Below, piece by piece: positions 1-12,202 of a DNA stretch of 64,000 nt. A program made the position numbers and the translations under genes. Origin of the DNA: Terrirhizobium terrae (lineage in GTDB: Bacteria; Pseudomonadota; Alphaproteobacteria; Rhizobiales; Rhizobiaceae); contig NZ_CP104992.1 of NCBI RefSeq assembly GCF_030323265.1, forward strand, positions 2,269,501 through 2,333,500, in the 5' to 3' direction. How positions within the stretch are numbered: the stretch's first letter is position 1; every line of letters starts with the position of its first letter. The notes under the pieces are model-generated. The model searched no databases, was not told the DNA's origin, and worked only from the letters and a program-made list of their open reading frames with translations.

Positions 1-2778
<2,778 letters not shown>

Positions 2779-2894
2779 ACCGGTCCCAGAAAATAATCGA
2801 GCGCATACCCGAAATCGGGCGACATGGGCGCGACGGTATCACTGCGAACTTGTGTCTGGCTGGCTGGCGGAGATTGCTGTGCAGCCGGAAGGCA

Positions 2895-2925
2895 GAAAGG
2901 GCGGCATCCAGGATGCCGCCCTTTC
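2895..2925 (-). terminator. Rho-independent terminator after the small octad-repeat gene
   Basis: A 15-bp perfect stem (GAAAGGGCGGCATCC at 2895-2909, its complement at 2911-2925) with a one-base centre, 40 bp past the stop of the 331-residue repeat protein. It should end that transcript before the glycosyltransferase gene. The U-run is weak on both sides. Confidence 0.75.
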
Positions 2926-2965
2926 AAAGGATAAAGACGATGAGGCCATGCAGCCCCTGCCGTCG

Positions 2966-3961
2966 TTAGTCAGCCGTCTTGTATGCTTCGATGACCCAGT
3001 TCGTCTGGTCTGCCGTGAGAAGCGTCTCGCGGTCCGCCAGCAGAGCTCCGAGTTTGGCATCGTTCAGGCTCAGGATATCTTCCTTCTCCAGACCCTTGAG
3101 AGCGGAATCCGAGATCTTGGCAAGCTTCTCGTTGGTCCAGGTCGCAATTTCGTCCTTGTCCATCGCGGCGATCTGAGTGGAGCTCAGAACTTCAATCTGT
3201 CCTTCAGTCAGGGCTGTGACCTGTGCTTCCGATAGTGCGGTGATCTGCGCTCCGGTGAGGACTTTCATCTGATCGGGAGTAAGGCTTGCGGCATTAGTGC
3301 CCAATGCCGTGATATTGGCCGCGGCAAGGCTCTTCAGGTTCTTGGTGCCGAGAGCTTCGACCATTGGAGCGGTCGTAAACGCTTCCATGTCCTCTATTTC
3401 GAGGCCGGCGACACCAGCAGAGCTGAGGCCAGCGATCTGCGTGTTGGTCATTCCTTCTACGATCCCGGTGGTGAATGCCTTGACCTGCGCCGTAGAGAAA
3501 GCGCCAACCTGCTTGTCGGTCAGCTTGTTCATCACATCATCATTGATCTGATCAGTCTTCAATGCAGCGAGCTGGGTAGAGCTCAAGGCTTCGATAGCGT
3601 TGTTGATACCCGCAAGGGCAGTAAGCTCGTTGGTGTCGAGACTGCCCACGGCGGCTGCAGAAAGGCCCGAAATCAGCGCTGCATTATCGCCTGCGAACTT
3701 TGTTGCGCCATTGAGGTTCGCAGCGCCAATGGCGTCAAGCTGACCGGCGGTCAGGCCAGCGGCAGACTTGGACGTGAGGTTGGTGAAATCGAGACCGGCG
3801 ACAGCCCCGTCGGCGATCGCCCCAACCTGCGCCGCGGAGAAGTTCTTGGCCTTTTCACCCAGGCTGGTGATGTCTGCAGTTACCAGGCTCTTGATGTTCG
3901 TGGTCGTGATCGACTTGACCTGAGTATCAGAGATGTTGGTGAGGAAAGTAGCGAGAGTCAT
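2966..3961 (-). CDS. Octapeptide-repeat protein, small paralogue (331 aa)
   Basis: Function not recognised. Seen: almost the whole protein consists of eight-residue units with consensus [L/F/I/M]-[S/T]-x-x-[Q/E/D]-[I/V/L]-x-[A/G], for example LTGAQITA, LSEAQVTA, LTEGQIEV. There is no cysteine motif, signal peptide or clear membrane segment. The repeats are looser than in the large neighbour, with some units of other length (GLDFTNLTSKSAAGL resembles the 13-residue unit there). The C-terminus TADQTNWVIEAYKTAD matches that of the large protein (TSTQVNAVIAAYLEFRTV) at T, Q, N, V, I, A and Y. The start at 3961 (MTLATFLTN) has GGAGA upstream; the frame also opens further 5' without a better ribosome site. 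The Ser/Thr-x-x-Glu/Gln pattern would suit N-caps of short helices, so an alpha-solenoid is my inference. Confidence 0.8.
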   Translation of the reverse strand: MTLATFLTNISDTQVKSITTTNIKSLVTADITSLGEKAKNFSAAQVGAIADGAVAGLDFTNLTSKSAAGLTAGQLDAIGAANLNGATKFAGDNAALISGLSAAAVGSLDTNELTALAGINNAIEALSSTQLAALKTDQINDDVMNKLTDKQVGAFSTAQVKAFTTGIVEGMTNTQIAGLSSAGVAGLEIEDMEAFTTAPMVEALGTKNLKSLAAANITALGTNAASLTPDQMKVLTGAQITALSEAQVTALTEGQIEVLSSTQIAAMDKDEIATWTNEKLAKISDSALKGLEKEDILSLNDAKLGALLADRETLLTADQTNWVIEAYKTAD

Positions 3962-4283
3962 GGATATCTCCAAAGAAAAGGACGGAAGTGTCGCTCCCGG
4001 CCGCAAGCTCACCACGGACGGCTGCTCCGAGGTCTTTTCGGCAGAATACGACAATACAGGGTGAGACATGGCTCCCGTGAGCCGGCGCATGGAGTGGCTT
4101 CATGCTTGCAAAAGCGTTGCCGCCCTGCTTCCCGCGCCTTCGTGAGGCAAGTTCCGGCACTGATTGTATCTGGCCTTCCTGTCTCATTCAGGAAGACTGG
4201 CAGCGCATGGTCTTTGCTCTCGAACGGATTATCATGCCGAAGTGTTTAAAATCATTTAATTCCCGGCTTATTATTCTTGCTTG
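3962..4283. other. Intergenic gap between the two octad-repeat genes
   Basis: No coding pattern seen. The left end holds the ribosome site of the 331-residue protein (GGAGA just before 3961). An inverted repeat CTTCCTG / CAGGAAG lies at 4175-4195 (7-bp stem, 7-nt loop) about 90 bp past the stop of the large repeat gene and could be a weak terminator, but it has no T-run. The last 50 bp before the large gene's stop are A+T-rich. Confidence 0.5.
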
Positions 4284-7101
4284 TTAAACGGTTCTGAACT
4301 CGAGATATGCTGCAATCACGGCATTCACCTGGGTGGAAGTCATGGCTTTTGCTTGTCCGCTGGTAAACGCACCCAGCTGAGCAGATCCGAGCGCGGAGAT
4401 ATCTTCCGTTGCCAGGCCTTTTATTGCCTTGGTGCTGATTGCGGCGATCTCGTCTGTAGTAAAGGTGGCGATTTCTTCCATCAGCATGGCCGCAATCTGG
4501 GCCGAGCTTAGGGCTCCGACCTGCTCGCTATCGAGTAGCGTGACCTGCCCGACCGAAAGTGCACCGATCTGGGTGGACTTCATCTTGGTGATCTGGTCGG
4601 TCGTCAGTGCCTGGACCTGCTCGTCGCTCAGAGCCCGGACGGCAGCGGTCGATAAGGCGGTTATCGAACCGGTGCTGATCCTTGCGATGTCTTCCGGCGT
4701 GAGACCGTCGATATTGTCGCTCGTGATGCCGCCGATGGCCGCAGCCTTGAGTGCCGAAACCTGCTCGTCACTCAGGGCGCCGAGCTGGTCGCTCGACAGG
4801 TCGGCAACCTGGCTGCTGGAGAGCGCGGCGATCAGGCTGGTCGCGAGGGTGCCGATCTTCAGCGTGGAAAAGGCAGCGACGTCCAGACCCTTGGCCTGGC
4901 TGGCAGAAAGCCAGCTGATCTGATCGTCGGTCAGCGCGCCGATCTGGTCTGGGCCCAGCGCCGAGATCTGCAGGCTTGTGAGCTTGGTGAACTGCGTTTT
5001 GGTGAGTGCCTTCAACTGATCGTCGGACAGTTCGGCGAGTGCGGCGCCGGAAAGACCCGGCATGGCGCGCAGGCTGATTGCGGCAATCTCTTCCGGCTCG
5101 AATGTCGCAAGGTTCTCGACGTCGAAGGCGCGAAGCTCGGCTGAGGTAAGGGCGGCGACCTGGGTCGTCGTCAAGGCCGTCGCCTGGGCTTCGCTCAGTC
5201 CCGCGATCTGGGACGTCTGCAATCCGGCGATTGCGCTCGTCGAAAGGGCCGCGATCTGAAGCGTGTCGAGCGCGGTGAGGTTGAGGCCGCGCGCCTGCTT
5301 GCCGCCGAGGGTCTCCAGCTGGGTGCTGGTGAGCGCGCGGGTCTGGTCCGGAGTGAAGGCTGAGACCTGTGCACTCGACATTGCCGATAGCTGGGACGAT
5401 GTCAGTGACTTGACCTGATCGCTGGTCAATCCGGCGATCGCACCTTCGGAGAGCCCGAGAATGGCGCGCTTGTCGAGAACTGCGATCTCCGCGGTGGAGA
5501 AGGTCTTGATCTGATCCGCCGTCAGGCCGCGTACGCCGTTTGCCGATAGCGCGGAGATTTGCTCCTCGGTCAGGGCCGCAGCCTGGGTGCTGGACATTGT
5601 CGCGACCTGGTTGCTTCTCAGGGCGGAGAAGACATCGTCGGACAGTGCCGTGATCTTCACCGTGCCGAGTGCGGCGATATCCACACCTCCTGCCTGGCTG
5701 GCCTTCAGCGCGCCGAGCTGGTCGTCGGAAAGCTTAGTGGCGTGTGCAGCCGTCAGCGCAGACACCTGCTGTGTCGTGAATGACGCGATCAGGTCATCGG
5801 TCAAAGCGGTGACCTGGGCCGTGGAAAGCAGCGCGATATTAGCGGTGGAAAGACCTGTGATCGCCGTGCGCTTGATGAGCGCCAGCTTTTCGGGTGCAAG
5901 AGCCGCGATATCGGCACTCTGCAAACCGCCGAGACCCGTTCTGGTCAGCGCGCCCAATTGCTTGTCGGTCAGTCCGGCGATCTGGTCAGCGCTAAGCGCT
6001 GCGACGTCGTTGCTGCTGAAAGCTGCGATCACGCGCGTAGAGAGCGCCGCGATGTCACTTGCGTCGAAGGCCGCGAAGTCCATTCCGCTGACCTGGCGGG
6101 CGGTCAGGGCGCCGATCTGCTTTTCGCTGAGGCTGCTCATATGCGTCGAAGCAAGTGCATTGACCTGCGTGTTCGAGAGCACGCTGATCTGCCTGGTGCT
6201 GAGAGCTTCCACCTGAGACGACGAAAATTTGGCGATCTGCTCCGCGGTCAGGCCGCGCAACCCCTTGGTTCCGAGGGCTTCGATCTTCTCCGAGGTCAGG
6301 GCGGCGATATCGGCTTCTTCAAGGCCGCGGATCGCCTCTGTGGTCAGGGCGGCGATCTGCTTTTCGGTCAGCGCGGCAACTTGGCCATTGCTGAGCGCAG
6401 CAACGTTGCTGCTCTTGAGCGAGGCGATGATGCTGGTCGACAGGGCAGCCGCCTGTTCGGGAGAGAAATCTCCAAGGCTGAGACCGCTCAACTGCCGGGA
6501 GGTGGAAGCTTCCGATCTGTGCAGGAGTAAGGCTGTCGAGATGTGACGCGGTGAAGACCGCTACCTGATCGGTGGTCAAGGCCGCGATCTGTCGAGAGGT
6601 GAGCGCTGTCACCTGCGTCGGGGTCAATCCCTGAATGATGCCGTCCGAGAGACCGCGAATTGCCGCCGTGTTGATGGCAGCGATTTCCTTATCGGTGAAG
6701 GTGGCGATGTCGTTGCTCGCGAAGGCCTCGAAATCGCCTGCCGTAAACGCCCTGATCTGCGCCGATGTCAAGGCGCTGACCTGGTCGGGCGTGAATGCTG
6801 CAAGCTGCTCGGTGCGCAGCGTCGCGACCTGTGAGCTGGAGAGCTTTTCGATCTGCGTTCCCGTGAGCGCGCCGAGCTGGCCTGCAGTCAGACCGACAAT
6901 GGAACTGGGCTTGATGGCGCTGAGCAACGAGGTGCTGAGGCCCGCCACGTTCTGGGTCGAGATCGCTGCAATCTGGCTGGAGCTGAGGACGCCGATCTTG
7001 CTGCGTGAGAACTCGGACATTTCATCTGCCGACAATCCGCTAATTTCAGCGGTGGTCAGCGCGCGTACCTGCGCAAGCGTCATAGAGGAAATCGAGGTCA
7101 C
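4284..7101 (-). CDS. Giant octapeptide-repeat protein with 133-residue super-repeats, one frameshift
   Basis: Function not recognised. Seen: after repair of a one-base insertion near 6490-6495 the gene encodes about 938 residues, nearly all of them octads of the type L-[S/T]-x-x-Q-[I/V]-x-A (LTTDQVAV, LTSRQIAA, LSSAQIAA). Every fifteen octads a longer 13-residue unit appears, of form G-[L/M/V]-[D/N/S]-hydrophobic-x-x-[L/F], and the spacing between these units is exactly 133 residues four times running. No signal peptide, cysteine, membrane segment or enzymatic motif was seen. The C-terminus resembles that of the small paralogue. The start at 7101 (MTSISSMTLAQV) leads straight into repeats. 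The gene is divergent from flagellin across a 584-bp gap. High Ser/Thr content makes it a plausible target of the nearby GT41 enzyme. A surface or secreted scaffold is my guess. Confidence 0.85.
4887..6482 (-). repeat. Four tandem 399-bp (133-codon) super-repeats
   Basis: Unit boundaries set at the 13-residue variant unit fall at 6482, 6083, 5684 and 5285, with the next start at 4886: exactly 399 bp each. Matching features recur at fixed places in each unit, such as KRTAITGL, DKRAILGL, SLRAMPGL and STGSITAL. The DNA copies are well diverged, so this is an old duplication held by selection, not fresh slippage. Part-units continue on both sides, and the last lacks the 13-residue variant. Confidence 0.85.
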
Positions 7102-7685
7102 AGCTGTATTTCTCCGGTCCGCAGAGCAAATCTATTGGTGTTCGTCTCGGTTGCGGAAACCTTGGCAAGGATGAAGTTTCATCCTCAAGCCCTGGACCGA
7201 AGCCGGCCGACATTAAATTTCTGGAGACATGGCTTGTCTAAGCCTGCGCGTGAAGAAACATCATGCACCGGGGAAAATACCCGGGTTCCTGCGCCTTTTG
7301 GGAACTTGCCCTGTTCGAGATGGCTCCGGTTTGGAAGCGGAATCGTCTTGCATCGGGCCAGTTTGAGTAACTGCACGCTAGTAACCGATGGTTAAGATTT
7401 CCTTAACATCGAGTGCCGGGGATCGCTGTCGTCGCGTCGTCCAGGGATGAACTTCGCAGTAATGACGAAGGCAAAACTTGCGCGAACCCTGCCGAGCATG
7501 CGTTTGCGGCCGGCAATGAACGGATTACGTCTTGTAAGACTGCAAATGCATCTGTTAATGAACGTTAATGATTTGTTAAAACGGCAAGGTCGCCTGGTTT
7601 CGAGGTGCGACCGGCATGAAGCCTCTTGTCGTTCCGGTGACCTATCCCGGATTTCCCAGACATTCTGACTGAGGCACGGCCAGCG
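7102..7685. promoter_or_regulatory. Divergent intergenic region between the giant repeat gene and flagellin
   Basis: A 584-bp gap with no credible gene. It must hold the promoters of the leftward repeat gene and the rightward flagellin gene. The stretch around 7555-7582 is A+T-rich with repeated gttaa words (gttaatgaacgttaatgatttgttaaaa), and another cluster lies near 7388-7410. No clear sigma-28 or sigma-54 promoter could be picked out by eye. The leader of flagellin from the A+T-rich part is over 100 nt. Confidence 0.5.
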
Positions 7686-8720
7686 ATGACCAGTATTCTC
7701 ACCAACAGCGCAGCCATGGCTGCTCTGCAGACCCTTCGCGCGATCGATCGCAGCCTTGAAACGACGCAGGCGCGTGTATCTTCCGGTGCCAGGGTCGAAA
7801 CGGCCGCCGACAATGCTGCCTATTGGTCGATCGCAACGACGATGCGTTCGGACAACCAGGCGCTGTCGACCGTTCAGGATGCACTGGGGCTTGGCGCCGC
7901 AAAGGTCGATACCGCCTACGCCGGCATGCAGAGCGCCATCGAGACCGTGACCGAGATCAAGACCAAGCTCGTTGCTGCCTACGGTGTCGGCTCCAACCGC
8001 AACAAGATCCAGGAAGAGATCGCGCAGCTGCAGGCGCAGCTGAAGAGCATTTCCGATTCCGCCAGCTTCTCCGGCGAGAACTGGTTGCAGGACAAGATCA
8101 GCGATGGCGGCGATCCGACCGACCCGGACGTGGTTGCCGAACTGACGCCAGTGACCAAGGAAGTCGTGGCCTCGTTCACGCGCACGGCTCAGGGCGCAGT
8201 CCAGGTTCAGACCGTCGACTACGTTCTCGATGAATCGACCGTTCTTTTCGACCTGAGTGGCGGCAACCAGGCCATTCTCGACAAGCAGGCCCAGCTCGAC
8301 CCCGATAATCCTGATACCCGCCTGAGCTTCTCCGTCTTTAATCTCGACATCAACAAGCTCAGCGATTACCTGACCGAGATCAACAATGTCGCCAATCTCG
8401 ATCCGGACGATACGGTCGAGCCGATCTCGACCGAAGAAGACGTTCTCGACATCATCGAAAGCTTCGTCGACAAGCAGCTCCTGGCCATGACCAGCGCCGC
8501 CTCCAGTCTCGGCTCCATCCAGAGCCGCATCGATCTGCAGGAAGATTTTGTCGCATCGCTGACAGACGTCATCGACAAGGGCGTCGGCCGTCTTGTGGAC
8601 GCTGACATGAACGAGGAATCGACCAGGCTCAAGGCGCTTCAGACCCAGCAACAGCTTGGCATCCAGTCGCTCTCGATCGCCAACAGCAACGCGGAGAACA
8701 TTCTCCAGCTGTTCCAGTAG
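7686..8720 (+). CDS. fla: Flagellin (344 aa)
   Basis: Structural subunit of the flagellar filament, exported through the flagellar type III apparatus and polymerised outside the cell. Seen: the conserved N-terminal D0/D1 region (MTSILTNSAAMAALQTLRAI, then QARVSSGARVETAADNAAYW) and the C-terminal D1/D0 helices ending ALQTQQQLGIQSLSIANSNA and LQLF. The variable middle is short and acidic. Length is slightly above the 306-330 residues usual for rhizobial flagellins. There is no signal peptide, as expected. Rhizobia normally carry several flagellins; only this one lies in the window, so whether it is the major or a minor subunit cannot be told. Rem-controlled late expression is expected from the family. 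Confidence 0.96.
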   Translation: MTSILTNSAAMAALQTLRAIDRSLETTQARVSSGARVETAADNAAYWSIATTMRSDNQALSTVQDALGLGAAKVDTAYAGMQSAIETVTEIKTKLVAAYGVGSNRNKIQEEIAQLQAQLKSISDSASFSGENWLQDKISDGGDPTDPDVVAELTPVTKEVVASFTRTAQGAVQVQTVDYVLDESTVLFDLSGGNQAILDKQAQLDPDNPDTRLSFSVFNLDINKLSDYLTEINNVANLDPDDTVEPISTEEDVLDIIESFVDKQLLAMTSAASSLGSIQSRIDLQEDFVASLTDVIDKGVGRLVDADMNEESTRLKALQTQQQLGIQSLSIANSNAENILQLFQ

Positions 8721-8759
8721 TAAGGTCGCAAAGCCGCGAAAGTGTCATGCGATGAGCGT

Positions 8760-8776
8760 CCGCAGACGGTCTGCGG
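8760..8776 (+). terminator. Possible terminator after flagellin
   Basis: Inverted repeat CCGCAGA-cgg-TCTGCGG, 40 bp past the flagellin stop and followed by a loosely T-rich stretch. It would separate the strongly expressed flagellin transcript from the genes that follow. The stem is short, so confidence is limited. Confidence 0.45.
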
Positions 8777-8983
8777 CCTCTGTCTTCATCCTCGCGCAAG
8801 TTTACCGGCCTAGCGTCTCGCCAAACATGGGATGATCCGGTCCGTCGTCCGGCGGATCGTGAAACGGTTTCAGGACAAGGCTATGATGGCGAAGACGCTG
8901 CAAGGTTCCAATGATCGGTATGGAGGGTGCGCCCGTCTGCAGGCGCGTCTCGCCAGCGGATCTACAGAGAACGGAGCATGCCG

Positions 8984-9622
8984 ATGAGTGCGTCGATCGC
9001 CCGCTATCTCAAGGATTTCGGAACGCCGCCACCGCCGCCGGTCATTGACGATGAGCTGGATATGTTCGCGCATGACGTGACCGATGTCCTGGCACTGCCG
9101 GCCGAAGAGCCCGTCGATATAGAGGCTGAGCGCGCTGAGGCCCATGCCAAGGGCCGGCAGGAAGCGGCTGATGAGTGGGAGCAGCGTTGGTCTGCCGACC
9201 GGGCAGCCCTTGTCGAGGCTCACGAGACAGAGATGGCCGCCCTGAGGGAAAGGCTCGAAGGAGAGCTTGCCGCGACCATCGCCGACCGTATCGAGGCTTT
9301 TGCTACCGCGACCGCGCAGGAAGTCGGAGAGCAGACGGCCCGCATTCTTGCTCCCTTGGTCGAGGAAGCTGTTGTCAACAAGACGACGGCCGATCTCGCG
9401 GAATTTGTCAAAGCGGCAATCCTCGAGGGTGAAGTCAACGCAGTCACCGTGCGTGGCCCGACACCGATGTTCGAGGCGTTGCGTACGCGCCTCGGCGATA
9501 CCGCGGCCGTCATCCGGCACGTCGAAACCGACGATATCGACCTTACAGTTGAACTCGGTGACGCGTCGCTCGTCACCCGTATGTCGGCCTGGTCCGCAAG
9601 TCTGAAGAAAGTGCTGGGATGA
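8984..9622 (+). CDS. FliH-like flagellar export protein (212 aa)
   Basis: Predicted cytoplasmic regulator of the flagellar ATPase FliI. Seen: a Pro-rich N-terminal part ([11 protein letters not shown]), a long charged helical middle rich in Ala, Glu and Arg (about residues 50-120), and a C-terminal globular part with [16 protein letters not shown] and [16 protein letters not shown]. This general layout fits FliH/YscL proteins, but identity is weak and rests partly on position. ATG at 8984 is chosen because ACGGAG (8971-8976) lies 7 bp upstream; ATG at 8978 would be too close. The stop overlaps the motB start by 4 bp (ATGA), so the two are translationally coupled. Confidence 0.65.
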   Translation: MSASIARYLKDFGTPPPPPVIDDELDMFAHDVTDVLALPAEEPVDIEAERAEAHAKGRQEAADEWEQRWSADRAALVEAHETEMAALRERLEGELAATIADRIEAFATATAQEVGEQTARILAPLVEEAVVNKTTADLAEFVKAAILEGEVNAVTVRGPTPMFEALRTRLGDTAAVIRHVETDDIDLTVELGDASLVTRMSAWSASLKKVLG

Positions 9623-10920
9623 GCGAAGGCGAAAATCATCACCACGGCAAGAACGAGATCATTATCGTCAAGCGCCATGGCGGCGGCCATGATGATGGCG
9701 CGCATGGCGGCGCTTGGAAAATCGCTTATGCCGACTTCATGACGGCGATGATGGCTTTCTTCCTTGTCATGTGGCTGGTCAATGCTGCCAACGAGGAAAC
9801 CAAGGCCTCGATGGCGAGCTATTTCAATCCCATCAAGCTGTCGGACGAAACGCCGGCGAAGAAGGGATTGGAAAAGCCCGTCGATCAGGCTGAGGGCCAG
9901 GAGGAAAGTGCCCAGTCCAAGGTGAAGGGCGAGGGTACCGTTGTCGGCACTGCCGCCGCCACCGGCGACGACATGACCTCGACCTCTGGCGACGAGACCA
10001 ACTATTCCGAGGCGGATTTCTTCGAGAACCCCTATTCCGTTCTGGCGGAGATCGCCCAGGAAGTCGGCCAGCAGGCCAATGTCAGCGCCAAGGGTGAGGG
10101 TGGAGCCAGCGATTCCGGTCCTGCGACCGGGGCCGATGGCGGTGAAGCCTATCGCGACCCGTTCGATCCCGACTTCTGGACGAAGCAGATCCAGTTGACC
10201 CGCGCCGAGGGTCCGGCCCAGGCAGTCAAGGTTGATCCGAGCCAGGATCCGCTGGCGCAGGAGACTGCGCTGACGACGGCTGAAAAGCCGTCCGAGGAGG
10301 GTACCGAAGTCGCTCTCGCGGTACCGCCGAAGCCGGAGACCGTCGAAGCGGCCCTCAATTCCGAAGGCAAGCCTTCCGATACCGACAAGACCGCTGAGGG
10401 CAAACCTTCCGATGGCGAGAAGACGGCCGATGGCAAGCCCGCGGAAGCGCAAGCCCAGGCCGATGCTGACAATATGCGCGATGAGCTCGAGAAGCAGCTG
10501 TCCGGTGTACCCGGCAAGCTGGCGGAAGGACTGATCGTCACTCCGGCGGAAGGCGGCGTGCTGATCACCATTTCCGACCAGACGGAAGATCCGATGTTCA
10601 ACGTCGGCTCAGCCGTACCGCGACAGGACATGGTCCTTGCGATGGAGAAGATCGGCCAGGTCCTGAAGGAAAAGAAGGGCGACATCGTCATTCGTGGCCA
10701 TACCGACGGCCGGCAGTTCAAGGGCGGCAACGACGATAACTGGCGCCTCTCCATGAACCGTGCCCACAGCGCCTATTACATGCTGGTTCACGGCGGGTTG
10801 GCGGAAGATCGCGTCAAGCAGGTCTCCGGCTTTGCGGACCGGCGGCTTCAGATACCTGAAGATCCGTTCGCCGACGGCAACCGTCGCATCGAGATCCTGT
10901 TGCAGGCGGACGAGAGCTGA
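9619..10920 (+). CDS. motB: Flagellar stator protein MotB (433 aa)
   Basis: Inner-membrane stator subunit that, with MotA, conducts protons and anchors the motor to peptidoglycan. Seen: a His-rich cytoplasmic N-terminus, one membrane segment ([17 protein letters not shown]) preceded by YAD with the presumed proton-carrying Asp at residue 39, a very long acidic Pro/Glu/Lys/Thr-rich periplasmic linker (about residues 75-290) with near-repeats of EGKPSD, and a C-terminal OmpA-like peptidoglycan-binding domain ([34 protein letters not shown]). At 433 residues it is longer than enteric MotB (about 308), as usual in rhizobia, where the linker takes part in MotC binding. motA is not in the window. 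Confidence 0.97.
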   Translation: MSEGENHHHGKNEIIIVKRHGGGHDDGAHGGAWKIAYADFMTAMMAFFLVMWLVNAANEETKASMASYFNPIKLSDETPAKKGLEKPVDQAEGQEESAQSKVKGEGTVVGTAAATGDDMTSTSGDETNYSEADFFENPYSVLAEIAQEVGQQANVSAKGEGGASDSGPATGADGGEAYRDPFDPDFWTKQIQLTRAEGPAQAVKVDPSQDPLAQETALTTAEKPSEEGTEVALAVPPKPETVEAALNSEGKPSDTDKTAEGKPSDGEKTADGKPAEAQAQADADNMRDELEKQLSGVPGKLAEGLIVTPAEGGVLITISDQTEDPMFNVGSAVPRQDMVLAMEKIGQVLKEKKGDIVIRGHTDGRQFKGGNDDNWRLSMNRAHSAYYMLVHGGLAEDRVKQVSGFADRRLQIPEDPFADGNRRIEILLQADES

Positions 10921-10922
10921 CC

Positions 10923-12202
10923 ATGAGGGCAAAGAGGATACGGTCCTTCCTGGCCGCGGGCCTCCTATGCACCGTCGTGGCGCCGGCCTCCGTCGTCGCG
11001 GACGATGCCGTCGATCTGGCACCTTATGCCATGCTTCGCTCGCTCCAGTTCGTACAGGATACTGTAGTGCAGGGCGATCACTCGGCCGGCGAGATGCAGC
11101 GCTTCATGCTGGCAACGCTCGACAAGCGCCTGAGGACCGCCAACGCCTCCGTCTTCGAGGATCCTCGCAACGTCGATGCGGCCATGATCTATGCGATGAG
11201 CGGTGGCAATCCCGCGACGCTCGAATTTCTCGCCTCCCGCGACATTGCCGGTCATTTCGACAGCCGTGTCGCCGATGCGCTGCGTAAATATCTGAGTGGC
11301 AAGGGCACGCTGGTGGCCAAGGGCCTGGCCGAGATGGCCGAGGAATACCGGGATCAGAAGATCGGGCCCTACCTCGCCCTCGTCAGCGGCAATGTCGCCG
11401 TGACGCGCGATCCCAAAGCCGCGCTGGTACATTACGACTGGGCGAGGTTGACGGCGCCGGGAACGATCATTGAGGAGGCAGCCTTGCGCCGCTCGGTCGC
11501 GATCGCGGTCGAGGCCAATATGGTGCCTGAAGGCCTTCTTTATTCGCGCCAGTATGCGCGTCGCTTCGTCCATTCGCCCTATGCCAGCCAGTTCGCCGAT
11601 TTCTTCGTCGATCTCGTGGTCGGGCATTTCGGCCAGATCTCCGAGGCGGATATCGACGGTACCGTCGAATTCATGGATGTTGACCGGCGCCGCGAGGTCT
11701 TCCTGCGCATCGCGCGCGCGGCCGCCATCAGGGCAATGCCGCGCTGGCGCGGCTTGCATCGGCAAAGGCCGAGGCGCTGGCCGGCAGTCCGTCGGATACG
11801 CCGGGCTCCATGGCGCGCCTCTATGGCGGAGTGGCCGACATTTCGACCAATGCCGTCGGATCGGCCATGGATGCCATTTCAGCCATTCCCGAAGAAAATC
11901 TTTCCGAGCGGGACCGCGCTCTGTTGCAGGCTGCCAAGGCGGTTGCGAGCCAGGTCATCGCCAAACCGGAGGCCGACAGCCTCGCGCAAGAATCTCCGGT
12001 CAATCTAGACGATACCACCCAGGCGGGATCCTCAGCCGCTTCGACCGGAAATGAAATTGCCGGAACTAGCCCCAATGCCAATGATCCGGTTGCCGGATCT
12101 GAGGCTTCGTTCGATCCGGCCTTCAAGACATTCGTTGATGGCGGTCGCTCGAAGCTCGATGCACTCGATGAGTTGTTGAAGGAGGAGACTGCGTCCCCAT
12201 GA
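10923..12202 (+). CDS. motC: Periplasmic motility protein MotC, one frameshift
   Basis: Rhizobial periplasmic protein that binds MotB and is needed for energising the motor. Seen: a Sec signal peptide (RSFLAAGLLCTVVAPASVVA), then an all-helical region with DLAPYAMLRSLQFVQDTV and YLALVSGNVAVT, and an acidic, Pro/Ser-rich C-terminus ending DELLKEETASP. The frame breaks near 11731, where one G seems lost from a G run (atcagggcaat). Repair joins LRIARAAAIR to GNAALARLASAKAEALAG and gives 426 residues, close to Sinorhizobium MotC. It starts 3 bp after motB and overlaps motD by 4 bp, so motB-motC-motD form one coupled unit. Confidence 0.93.

Noticed and set aside
4284-7101. Possible CRISPR array or tandem satellite
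   Set aside because: The periods are 24 bp and 399 bp with diverged copies, and the frame is kept. There are no identical repeats with unique spacers and no cas genes.
5587-7174. Several plus-strand frames with Ser/Ala-rich repeats across the octad genes
   Set aside because: They mirror the periodic DNA of the minus-strand repeat genes. The minus frame gives the clean octad pattern and shared C-termini, while the plus frames are broken at irregular places.
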